Shown here in pieces: positions 1-5,831 of a stretch of DNA of 10,047 bases. The notes below the pieces were generated by a model. It saw nothing but the letters and a program-made list of their open reading frames with translations. It had not been told where the DNA came from and ran no database searches. The stretch covers positions 1 to 10,047 of the forward strand of contig JAGXSR010000098.1 of NCBI GenBank assembly GCA_018333405.1. Direction: 5' to 3'. Every line of letters starts with the position of its first letter. Within the stretch, counting starts at the first letter, position 1. Origin of the DNA: Dethiobacter sp. (GTDB lineage Bacteria > Bacillota > Dethiobacteria > DTU022). Position numbers and translations under genes: made by a program.

Positions 1-7
1 CTGTGGC

Positions 8-40
8 ATAAAAAAAGCCGGCTTGAGCAATGGAGGCCGG
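8..40 (-). terminator. Probable intrinsic terminator of the leftward unit
   Basis: Read on the minus strand, CCGGC (36-40) pairs with GCCGG (18-22) across a 13-base loop and is followed by a C and then a run of seven T (10-16). This is the form of a Rho-independent terminator. It lies about 110 bases past the TAA stop of the sigma-54 regulator, with nothing coding in between, so it probably ends the prolyl-tRNA editing protein/activator transcript. The stem is only 5 bp, although all G-C, so efficiency is uncertain. Confidence 0.55.
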
Positions 41-149
41 TTCAATTATCAAAATGAGAATATGTTTGCAGCGGTCGGGAATGACTATCGTTAATCGGGA
101 GGAAAAGCCTGCAACTCAGCTTATTCTCAAAATAAGACGACTTCTCAAT

Positions 150-1940
150 TTAAGAAATGCTGAGTTTTATATTTTTAAGTTTCCTGTACAGTGTAGCCCG
201 GCTGATACCTAAAGCAATGGCCGCTCTTTCTTTCCCCCGGGTAGTGGTCCCGTACTCGTTCAGGGCCTTAATGATCGCGCTCTGCTCTAAGCAAGCAAGC
301 GAGCAGGCATGACCTACTTCATCGTCCCGGCGGTATTTGGTGACCTTTGCCGGCAGGTTCTCCGGTGATATTTCCGTTCCGGTCTCAATATTGACCGCGT
401 ATTCGATCGCATTTTCCAGCTCCCTGACATTTCCCGGCCAAGGGTAGCGGGACAACAGGTTTCTGGCCTGATCCGAGAAGCGGATTATATTTTTACGCAG
501 CTGCCGGTTATATTGATCTAGGAAAAAATGAATCAGCAGATTAATATCTTCACGCCTCTCCCGCAAAGGAGGAATAAAAAACGGGATCACATTTAAACGG
601 TAGAACAGATCTTTGCGAAACTTATTTTGATCGATCAGTTCTTCCAGATCCTGGTTGGTGGCGGCAATGATCCGCACATCGAGGTTTAAGGTTTTTATCC
701 CGCCGACCCGCTCAAGCCGCCTGGTTTCAATAACCTGCAGCAGTTTAACCTGGGAGCTTAAGGGCATATCGCCAATCTCATCGAGAAATAGTGTCCCCTC
801 ATGGGCCAGCTCAAATTTTCCCGGCTTCCCCCCTTTACGGGCGCCGGTAAAGGCCCCTTCTTCGTAGCCGAAAAGCTCCGATTCCAGCAGAGTGGACGGG
901 ATAGAGGCACAATTGACGGTAACAAACGGCTTGCCGCCGCGGCAGCTTGTCTCATGCACCGCCCGGGCAAAAAGGCTTTTACCGGTCCCGGTTTCTCCCC
1001 TGATCAGCAGGGTGGAGTCCGTATCGGCTACCCGTTTCATCGTTTTTTTAATTTCACTCATCTCCGGGCTAGTCCCTTTAATTGCCTCAAAAGCAAGTTT
1101 TTTTTCCTCCCCGATAATTCGGGTGGCTAATATTTTTAAATCATCTTTCCGGCGAAAAGAGATCACCGCGCCGGTAACCCTGCTTTGCTCATACATCAGG
1201 GTAATATTGCAGAATAGTAACAGCCCCGCCTGACCTTCCACCCGATAGTATATCTCTTGCTCGTAGTTCCGGCTGCCGGATTCGGCTCCGCCCTGTATCA
1301 GTCTATGCAGGTTAAAACCGGCAAACAGATCGCTGATCTGCTTGTGGTGCGGATCATCGCCTAGGCAAAGCATCTGCAAAGCCGACTGATTGATATTGGT
1401 AATCCTCCCCTCGGCATTGACGGCGATAATCCCTTCGTGCACAAAATCAATGACCGCTTTAATCTGGTGAGCCAGGCTTTTCACCTTCATCTCCATTTTC
1501 TTTTCCTTGAGGGTGACGGCAATAAAATTACACAGGTTATTTATAAATTTGGTAAATTTGTCCTGGTCTTTGAACAGTTTTTGCCTTTGCTTTTCGTTGA
1601 GAGCCAGGAGAGAAAGAGTGCCGAGCTTCTCTTCCAGGTATAATATGGGGTGCATCAAAAAAGCCAGAACACCGCACTGGGCATAATTGTCGCAGTCGCG
1701 GCAAATTAAACTGCTCCTGGTGTCTTCGACAAAAATATACTCTTCACCGGGTATTAAAAGCAGCTTTTCTGTGGAGCACCCTTCCCGGTAAACCATACCT
1801 ACTTCTTTTTTAAAAAAGCCGGTTCCGGCGACGACTTCCAAATCCCGATCGATCACGCCGAGCTCCATATCAGCCACATCGGCAAAAGCATCGGCCATCT
1901 GCTGCAGGAAATGCCGGATATTTTTCAGCTCCTTCACCAT
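150..1940 (-). CDS. Sigma-54-dependent transcriptional activator with Cys-bearing sensor, PAS and Fis-type HTH domains
   Basis: A 596-residue bacterial enhancer-binding protein that would remodel sigma-54 RNA polymerase by ATP hydrolysis. Residues 1-145 form a GAF-like sensor with Cys55 and a C80-x2-C83-x5-C89 cluster, which could hold a metal or Fe-S centre (inference). Residues 155-265 look like a PAS domain. The AAA+ domain follows: Walker A GETGTGKS (315-322), the sigma-54 contact loop GAFTGA (362-367), Walker B GTLFLDE (382-388) and the WPGNVRELEN motif (501-510). A Fis-type helix-turn-helix ends the protein (about 550-592). All key AAA+ motifs are intact. ATG start with AAAGGGG upstream (1947-1953). 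It lies 25 bp after a prolyl-tRNA editing gene, so the two are probably cotranscribed. That pairing recalls PrdR, the sigma-54 regulator of clostridial proline reductase clusters, but no prd genes are present. Targets are unknown; I found no convincing -24/-12 site in the window. Confidence 0.93.
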   Translation of the reverse strand: MVKELKNIRHFLQQMADAFADVADMELGVIDRDLEVVAGTGFFKKEVGMVYREGCSTEKLLLIPGEEYIFVEDTRSSLICRDCDNYAQCGVLAFLMHPILYLEEKLGTLSLLALNEKQRQKLFKDQDKFTKFINNLCNFIAVTLKEKKMEMKVKSLAHQIKAVIDFVHEGIIAVNAEGRITNINQSALQMLCLGDDPHHKQISDLFAGFNLHRLIQGGAESGSRNYEQEIYYRVEGQAGLLLFCNITLMYEQSRVTGAVISFRRKDDLKILATRIIGEEKKLAFEAIKGTSPEMSEIKKTMKRVADTDSTLLIRGETGTGKSLFARAVHETSCRGGKPFVTVNCASIPSTLLESELFGYEEGAFTGARKGGKPGKFELAHEGTLFLDEIGDMPLSSQVKLLQVIETRRLERVGGIKTLNLDVRIIAATNQDLEELIDQNKFRKDLFYRLNVIPFFIPPLRERREDINLLIHFFLDQYNRQLRKNIIRFSDQARNLLSRYPWPGNVRELENAIEYAVNIETGTEISPENLPAKVTKYRRDDEVGHACSLACLEQSAIIKALNEYGTTTRGKERAAIALGISRATLYRKLKNIKLSIS

Positions 1941-1965
1941 CGGCGCCCCTTTCGCCCGTGATGCC

Positions 1966-2454
1966 TTAAATATAGGTTATAGTTTGGCCGCAGCTGGCCA
2001 GAAAGCGCTCAAAGTCGGAATAGGAGATAGTCAGGGTGGCCGTATTGACATTAGGGTGAAAGTTGACCTGCGCATTTTTTTTCAAATCCTGATCCAGGAC
2101 CAGCTCCACATCCTTATGCCGATCGTTGAGCAGGCCGAAAGGCGACACAGCCCCTGTTTCCAGTCCCAGGTACTGCTCCAGGCGGCCTGCCGAGGCAAAA
2201 CTGAGTTTGCCGGCGGCGGTTTTTTCCGCCAGTTGATTCAGATCGACTTTTTTCGAATGCTCCAGCACTACCAGAAAATGGCGATTGCCCTTGTTGTTGC
2301 GTAAAAACAGATTCTTACAGTGAGCGCCCGGAATATCCTGCCAATATTGTTCCGCTTCTTCCACCGTATAGACCGGCGGATGTTCATGGCGGGTATAGCC
2401 GATTTCCAGTTGCTCCAAATAGGCATATAGTTTTTTTTCCGCTTCGGTGAGCAC
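1966..2454 (-). CDS. Prolyl-tRNA editing protein (YbaK/ProX/PrdX-like aminoacyl-tRNA deacylase)
   Basis: A 162-residue cytoplasmic protein of the free-standing INS-type editing family, which hydrolyses mischarged tRNA (typically Ala-tRNAPro or Cys-tRNAPro). Visible family motifs are K47-NLFL (conserved lysine), GAVSPFGL (101-108) and HPNxNTATL (133-141), then SYSDFERFLASCG near the C-terminus; the length fits ProX/PrdX. The start is set at the GTG at 2452-2454 because a strong AGGGGGG ribosome site sits about 8 bases upstream and the family homology begins there. The frame stays open to 2631, but the extra N-terminal residues look like translated intergenic DNA. It is the first gene of a leftward unit with the sigma-54 activator. 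PrdX proteins often accompany D-proline reductase genes; here the neighbours are hydrogenase genes, so a link to amino-acid fermentation is only a guess. The exact substrate cannot be told from sequence. Confidence 0.88.
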   Translation of the reverse strand: MLTEAEKKLYAYLEQLEIGYTRHEHPPVYTVEEAEQYWQDIPGAHCKNLFLRNNKGNRHFLVVLEHSKKVDLNQLAEKTAAGKLSFASAGRLEQYLGLETGAVSPFGLLNDRHKDVELVLDQDLKKNAQVNFHPNVNTATLTISYSDFERFLASCGQTITYI

Positions 2455-2472
2455 CGAACCACCCCCCTGTTC

Positions 2473-2496
2473 TCCCGCTATTTTAAAAATGCGGGA
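2473..2496 (-). other. Small hairpin beside the ribosome site of the editing gene
   Basis: TCCCGC (2473-2478) and GCGGGA (2491-2496) are complementary, with TTTTAAAA inside. In the leftward mRNA this hairpin would lie in the 5' leader immediately before the AGGGGGG ribosome site. It may affect mRNA stability or translation, but there is no T-run and no evidence of an alternative structure, so a role is speculative. Confidence 0.3.
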
Positions 2497-2519
2497 ATGG
2501 ACATGAAATATTATATTCA

Positions 2520-2549
2520 ATACTAACATCAGCCCGATCTCTTTGTCAA
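2520..2549 (-). promoter_or_regulatory. Sigma-A-like promoter for the leftward unit
   Basis: On the minus strand a consensus -35 TTGACA (2544-2549) is followed after 18 bases by TAGTAT (2520-2525), a 4/6 match to the -10 consensus. Transcription would begin near 2512, giving a leader of about 58 bases before the GTG start at 2454. An AT-rich stretch follows the -10. The spacing and position suit the promoter of the editing-protein/activator pair. Confidence 0.5.
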
Positions 2550-2615
2550 AATATTTCTGCAGGCCATACCGCCCTGACCGAAGCCGGGCGAAACAGCGCC
2601 TCGCCCCTGCAAATT

Positions 2616-2662
2616 CCCTCTCCCTCTGCAATCCAAAAATACCCTTGCCCGCCGGGAGAGGG
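2616..2662. repeat. Inverted repeat CCCTCTCCC/GGGAGAGGG, dispersed-repeat-like
   Basis: CCCTCTCCC (2616-2624) is perfectly complementary to GGGAGAGGG (2654-2662) across a 29-base spacer. The right side continues as GTCCTAAGGTGAGAG. This wording resembles short palindromic intergenic repeats of the CCCTCACCCT..CCCTCTCCC type seen scattered in many bacterial genomes (from memory, not searched). It lies between the two divergent promoters and has no T-run on either strand, so it is probably not an intrinsic terminator. Confidence 0.45.
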
Positions 2663-2741
2663 TCCTAAGGTGAGAGAAATTTGGTTTTCATCAAGCCAGG
2701 AGTGATTTTCAGCGCGGTTGGTGTAAACCGTAAAGCAGTGA

Positions 2742-2778
2742 TTGACATTGTTAAAATAATACTTGACGTTTGTCAAGT
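2742..2778. promoter_or_regulatory. Candidate tandem operator of the XRE-cupin regulator
   Basis: A perfect inverted repeat, ACTTGAC (2761-2767) and GTCAAGT (2772-2778) around GTTT, covers the -35 box of the rightward promoter. A degenerate relative, TTGACATTGTTAA (2742-2754), lies 21 bp upstream, about two helical turns, so both could face the same side of the DNA. A dimeric HTH protein bound here would block RNA polymerase. The nearest candidate binder is the XRE-cupin protein encoded immediately downstream, which implies autoregulation. Binding itself is inferred. Confidence 0.5.
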
Positions 2779-2792
2779 CATCATGTTATTAT
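2763..2792 (+). promoter_or_regulatory. Sigma-A-like promoter of the hydrogenase operon
   Basis: The -35 TTGACG (2763-2768) and -10 TATTAT (2787-2792), separated by 18 bases, are each 5/6 matches to consensus. Transcription would start near 2799-2800, giving a leader of about 50 bases before the GTG start at 2850. The -35 lies inside a perfect inverted repeat, so this promoter is a natural target for repression. Confidence 0.6.
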
Positions 2793-2849
2793 TTTCACAG
2801 GAAATATTTAAAGAGCGACGCAATTTCAAATGAAGGGGTGTATAACAGC

Positions 2850-3494
2850 GTGGATCTGGCTTCCCGGCTAAAATATCTGCGAACTACGAAGGGGATGAGC
2901 GTGCGCTCGCTGGCCAAAGAGGCAGGGGTTACGCCTAGCTTTATTTATCAGGTTGAAAACAAAGAGGCGGCGCCTTCCCTGTCTACATTAAAGAGAATAG
3001 CCGAAGTATTGGAAGTAAGCGCATCTTTCTTTATCGAAGATGAACTTCCGGAAGAATGGTTTATTCAAAGGGCAACAGCCAGAAAGAAACTTATTACCGG
3101 CCAGGACGGTCTGAATGTGGAGCTGTTTACTTTTGCCGGATCCAGAGTGAAGCGATTGGAAGCGTCGATAGTAAAGCTGAAACCGGAGGCTGGGACCGAC
3201 CGGTATATCTACAACCATGAACGGGACGATTTTATATACGTTCTGAAAGGAACTTTTGAATTTAAACTGGATCGGGGCTGGTTTCGTCTGGAAGAAGGAG
3301 ATGCCATGCACTTAAACATACAAAACCCGAGCGCGTTCCGTAACCCGGGAGAACAGGAGGCAATCGCCCTGTGGATTGTTTCCCCGACCTCAATCGAGCA
3401 GCTATTCACAACCGGAAGTCATAACCTAAGGGAGGATAAGCATTATGCAACAAACGGCTCAACAGAGTTTGCGCCGGTTTGCCAAAGTGAATGA
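2850..3494 (+). CDS. XRE-family transcriptional regulator with C-terminal cupin domain
   Basis: A 214-residue DNA-binding regulator. Residues 6-60 form a Cro/C1-type helix-turn-helix (LAKEAGVTPSFIYQVENKEA, then PSLSTLKRIAEVL). Residues about 100-178 form a single cupin barrel (YNHERDDFIYVLKG, then GDAMHL and AFRNPG). The usual His of the second cupin motif is Ser161 here, so a canonical metal site is doubtful. The GTG at 2850-2852 is chosen because GAAGGGG sits 9-10 bases upstream and the HTH homology starts there; the frame is open from 2763 but those codons overlap the promoter. The last 30 or so residues run past the usual cupin end and overlap the next gene by 50 bp. As first gene of the operon with an inverted repeat at its promoter, it probably regulates itself and the hydrogenase genes. 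The effector is unknown. Confidence 0.87.
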   Translation: MDLASRLKYLRTTKGMSVRSLAKEAGVTPSFIYQVENKEAAPSLSTLKRIAEVLEVSASFFIEDELPEEWFIQRATARKKLITGQDGLNVELFTFAGSRVKRLEASIVKLKPEAGTDRYIYNHERDDFIYVLKGTFEFKLDRGWFRLEEGDAMHLNIQNPSAFRNPGEQEAIALWIVSPTSIEQLFTTGSHNLREDKHYATNGSTEFAPVCQSE

Positions 3495-3954
3495 AATTAT
3501 TCACAAACACGGCCCCGTACCGGCCCATCTAATCAGTATACTGCAGGATATACAGGAAGAGTATCGTTATCTTCCCGAAGAGATTTTAGCCTATGTGGCC
3601 ACAGCTATGGATATCTCTCCGGCTAAGGTCTTTGGGGTGGCTACTTTTTACGATTATTTTTCTTTAGTCCCTAAAGGAAAGTATCTGATCAAGGTATGTG
3701 ACGGAACGGCCTGCCATGTACGTAAATCTCAAGAGATAATCGAAGCCATCCGGCGGGCTCTGTCTTTATCACCCCATGAGGAGAGCACGCAGGATCTGAT
3801 GTTTACTCTGGAAACTGTTTCCTGTTTGGGCGCCTGCGGCCTAGCGCCGGTTATGCTGGTTAACGACAGGGTTCACCCCAAGGTCACCCCCGCTAAGGTG
3901 CGGGAGATTGTAAATGAGATCAGGCTAAAGGAGGGTGGATTGATTGAAGAATAA
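3445..3954 (+). CDS. hndA: NADH dehydrogenase-like 24 kDa [2Fe-2S] subunit (NuoE/HndA/HydC family)
   Basis: A 169-residue cytoplasmic electron-transfer subunit. An N-terminal helical bundle (about 10-75, including GVATFYDYFSLVPKGK) is followed by a thioredoxin-fold ferredoxin domain. Its [2Fe-2S] ligands are visible as C85-x4-C90 (CDGTAC) and C127-x3-C131 (CLGAC), exactly the NuoE pattern. Length is normal. It should dock on the flavin subunit encoded next, as NuoE does on NuoF or HydC on HydB, in a soluble NAD(P)H-linked hydrogenase. The ATG at 3445 has a strong AAGGGAGG site 9 bases upstream. The gene begins inside the 3' end of the XRE-cupin gene and its end overlaps the flavin-subunit start by 11 bp, suggesting translational coupling. 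The symbol follows the HndA naming by homology; hydC or nuoE would describe the same family. Confidence 0.92.
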   Translation: MQQTAQQSLRRFAKVNEIIHKHGPVPAHLISILQDIQEEYRYLPEEILAYVATAMDISPAKVFGVATFYDYFSLVPKGKYLIKVCDGTACHVRKSQEIIEAIRRALSLSPHEESTQDLMFTLETVSCLGACGLAPVMLVNDRVHPKVTPAKVREIVNEIRLKEGGLIEE

Positions 3955-5827
3955 ATTGCATACCAAAGACGATCTGTTGGCGCATCAGAAAAAAATGCAG
4001 TCCGCCGCAAGCCTGGTTAAAACAAAAATCATGATCTGCGCCGGGACCGGTTGCGTAGCCGGCGGTTCACTGGAGCTTTTCGAAGAATTTAAGGCTCAAC
4101 TCGCCACCCGGGGAATTGACGCTTCTGTAACGCTCCAGGCTGAAGATACCGATCCTCTGCAAGTTGCCCCCAGCGGCTGCCACGGGTTCTGCGAAATGGG
4201 CCCCTTGGTCCGCTTTGAGCCGCAGGGGCTGCTTTACGTCAAAGTCACAACGGAGGATGTGGCAGATATTGTCACCGAAACCGTCCTGGGAGGTCGGTTA
4301 GTGGAGAGATTGATCTATAAACATCCGCCAACAGGAGAAGGTTTTCCCCTGGAAGAGGAGATACCATTTTACCGGCATCAGCAGCGGGTGGTGCTGCAAC
4401 ATTGCGGCACCATAAACCCTGATGATATCAATGAATATTTCAGCGTCGGAGGCTATGGCGCTTTAGTTGAAACTCTGGCCATGGAACCGTCGGCGGTTTG
4501 CCGTATCATAGAGCGCTCCAACCTGCGCGGCCGCGGCGGCGGCGGTTTCCCCGCAGGCAGCAAGTGGGAAAGCGTGCGGCGAGAACCAGGAGAAGTAAAA
4601 TATGTTGTCTGTAACGGCGATGAGGGTGATCCGGGCGCATTTATGGACCGGAGCATCATGGAAGGCAACCCTCACTTAGTGATCGAAGGGATGATCATCG
4701 GTGGTTACGCGGCCGGAGCAAGACAAGGTTATATCTATGTGCGGGCTGAATATCCCCTGGCCGTTAAACGGCTGCAGAGAGCCATTGAATCCGCCAGGGA
4801 GTATGGCTTACTGGGCGTTGATATCCTAGACAGCGGCTTTGATTTTGACATCAAGATCAACAGAGGCGCCGGCGCTTTCGTTTGCGGCGAAGGAAGCGCG
4901 ATGACCGCTTCTATTGAAGGCAGGCGGGGGATGCCACGCACAAAGCCACCCCGTACTGTTCAACAGGGTCTATGGGCCAAACCGACCCTTTTAAACAACG
5001 TAGAGACTTTTGCCAATATTCCTTCTATCATTTTACGCGGACCGGAATGGTTCCTCTCGATCGGCAGCCCCAACAACGCCGGAACCAAGGCTTTCGCCCT
5101 TACCGGCAATATTTTGAATACGGGCTTGATTGAAGTGCCCCTGGGGATAACCTTACGCGAAATTATTAACAATATCGGCGGCGGTGTGCCCGAGGGGCGG
5201 AAATTTAAGGCTGTTCAAATAGGCGGACCTTCCGGCGGCTGCCTGACCCGGGAACATCTGGATCTTCCTATAGATTTTGACTCCTTAATCAAAGCAGGGG
5301 CGATGATCGGCTCCGGCGGCTTGGTGGTAATGGACGATCAGACCTGTATGGTTGAGGTAGCCCGCTTTTTCATGTCCTTTACCCAAAGGGAATCTTGCGG
5401 TAAATGTGTCCCCTGTCGCGAAGGAACCAAGCGCATGTTGCAGATTCTGGAGACTATTGTCCAGGGTAAAGCGACTTTGGCCGATCTCGATCTTCTGGCC
5501 GAGCTGGCGGAAACGGTGACAATCGGCTCGCTTTGCGGCTTGGGGAAAACTGCAGCCAACCCGATCCTGACCACTCTGCGCTATTTTCGAGATGAATATG
5601 AGGCGCACGTGGCAGACAAAAAGTGTCCGGTCAAAGTCTGTAAAACTTTGGCCACCTACATTATAGACCTAGAGAAATGTAAAGGCTGCAGCAAATGCGC
5701 ACGCGTTTGTCCCGCTAACGCCATTACCGGCCGGGTCAAAGAGCCATTTGCTATATCTCTCCAGAAATGTATAAAATGCGGCGCTTGTGTGGCAGCTTGT
5801 CCTTTTGACGCCGTTTTGGAGGTGTAA
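3944..5827 (+). CDS. hndC: NAD(P)H-binding flavoprotein subunit of [FeFe]-hydrogenase (NuoF/HndC/HydB family)
   Basis: A 627-residue FMN and Fe-S subunit that exchanges electrons between NAD(P)H and the hydrogenase. Domain order: N-terminal thioredoxin-like [2Fe-2S] domain (C32-x4-C37, C79-x3-C83); NuoF core with nucleotide-binding loop GRGGGGFPAGSKW (196-208) and FMN motif GDEGDPGAF (225-233); N3-type [4Fe-4S] site C485-x2-C488-x2-C491 plus C531; C-terminal 2x[4Fe-4S] ferredoxin domain (C579/582/585/589 and C609/612/615/619), preceded by C561-x4-C566. This layout and length match HndC/HydB of bifurcating hydrogenases rather than respiratory NuoF. The loop usually read GEETAL is GEGSAM here (315-320), putting Gly317 where the second Glu lies. 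That position is tied to NADH versus NADPH choice in complex I, so NADP(H) use is possible (inference). TTG start with AAGGAGGG 8 bases upstream. Confidence 0.94.
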   Translation: MKNKLHTKDDLLAHQKKMQSAASLVKTKIMICAGTGCVAGGSLELFEEFKAQLATRGIDASVTLQAEDTDPLQVAPSGCHGFCEMGPLVRFEPQGLLYVKVTTEDVADIVTETVLGGRLVERLIYKHPPTGEGFPLEEEIPFYRHQQRVVLQHCGTINPDDINEYFSVGGYGALVETLAMEPSAVCRIIERSNLRGRGGGGFPAGSKWESVRREPGEVKYVVCNGDEGDPGAFMDRSIMEGNPHLVIEGMIIGGYAAGARQGYIYVRAEYPLAVKRLQRAIESAREYGLLGVDILDSGFDFDIKINRGAGAFVCGEGSAMTASIEGRRGMPRTKPPRTVQQGLWAKPTLLNNVETFANIPSIILRGPEWFLSIGSPNNAGTKAFALTGNILNTGLIEVPLGITLREIINNIGGGVPEGRKFKAVQIGGPSGGCLTREHLDLPIDFDSLIKAGAMIGSGGLVVMDDQTCMVEVARFFMSFTQRESCGKCVPCREGTKRMLQILETIVQGKATLADLDLLAELAETVTIGSLCGLGKTAANPILTTLRYFRDEYEAHVADKKCPVKVCKTLATYIIDLEKCKGCSKCARVCPANAITGRVKEPFAISLQKCIKCGACVAACPFDAVLEV

Positions 5828-5831
5828 GTTC

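Larger units (their letters stand above)
2455..2849. other. Divergent intergenic region with both promoters
   Basis: A 395-bp stretch without a convincing gene between the leftward editing/activator unit and the rightward hydrogenase operon. It contains, left to right: a small hairpin next to the leftward ribosome site, a sigma-A-like leftward promoter, a CCCTCTCCC/GGGAGAGGG inverted repeat, a TTGAC-based tandem operator candidate, and the rightward promoter with a 57-base leader. No classical riboswitch was recognised. The frames open across it have no ribosome sites and no recognisable protein signature. Confidence 0.75.

Noticed and set aside
4..20. TGGCAT-type sigma-54 promoter at the left edge
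   Set aside because: The -24-like TGGCA is followed by AAGC, not TTGC, at the -12 position, and the stretch is better explained as the T-run and stem of a leftward terminator.
120..136. CTTATT/AATAAG hairpin just past the activator stop as a terminator
   Set aside because: The stem is six weak, mostly A-T pairs with no T-run following on the minus strand.
801..1233. Long open frames on the plus strand inside the sigma-54 activator
   Set aside because: They run antisense to a gene with complete family motifs, lack ribosome sites and show no protein signature.
2455..2631. N-terminal extension of the prolyl-tRNA editing protein to an ATG at 2631
   Set aside because: It would overlap the leftward promoter and has no ribosome site; family homology begins at the GTG at 2454, which has a strong Shine-Dalgarno sequence.
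2763..2849. Earlier TTG start for the XRE-cupin gene at 2763
   Set aside because: The TTG is part of the -35 box, no ribosome site precedes it, and the extra residues are not HTH-like. The GTG at 2850 has GAAGGGG in place.
5787..5831. Earlier start of the catalytic hydrogenase inside the flavin-subunit gene
   Set aside because: The [2Fe-2S] domain homology starts at the ATG at 5832, which has GGAGG 9 bases upstream.
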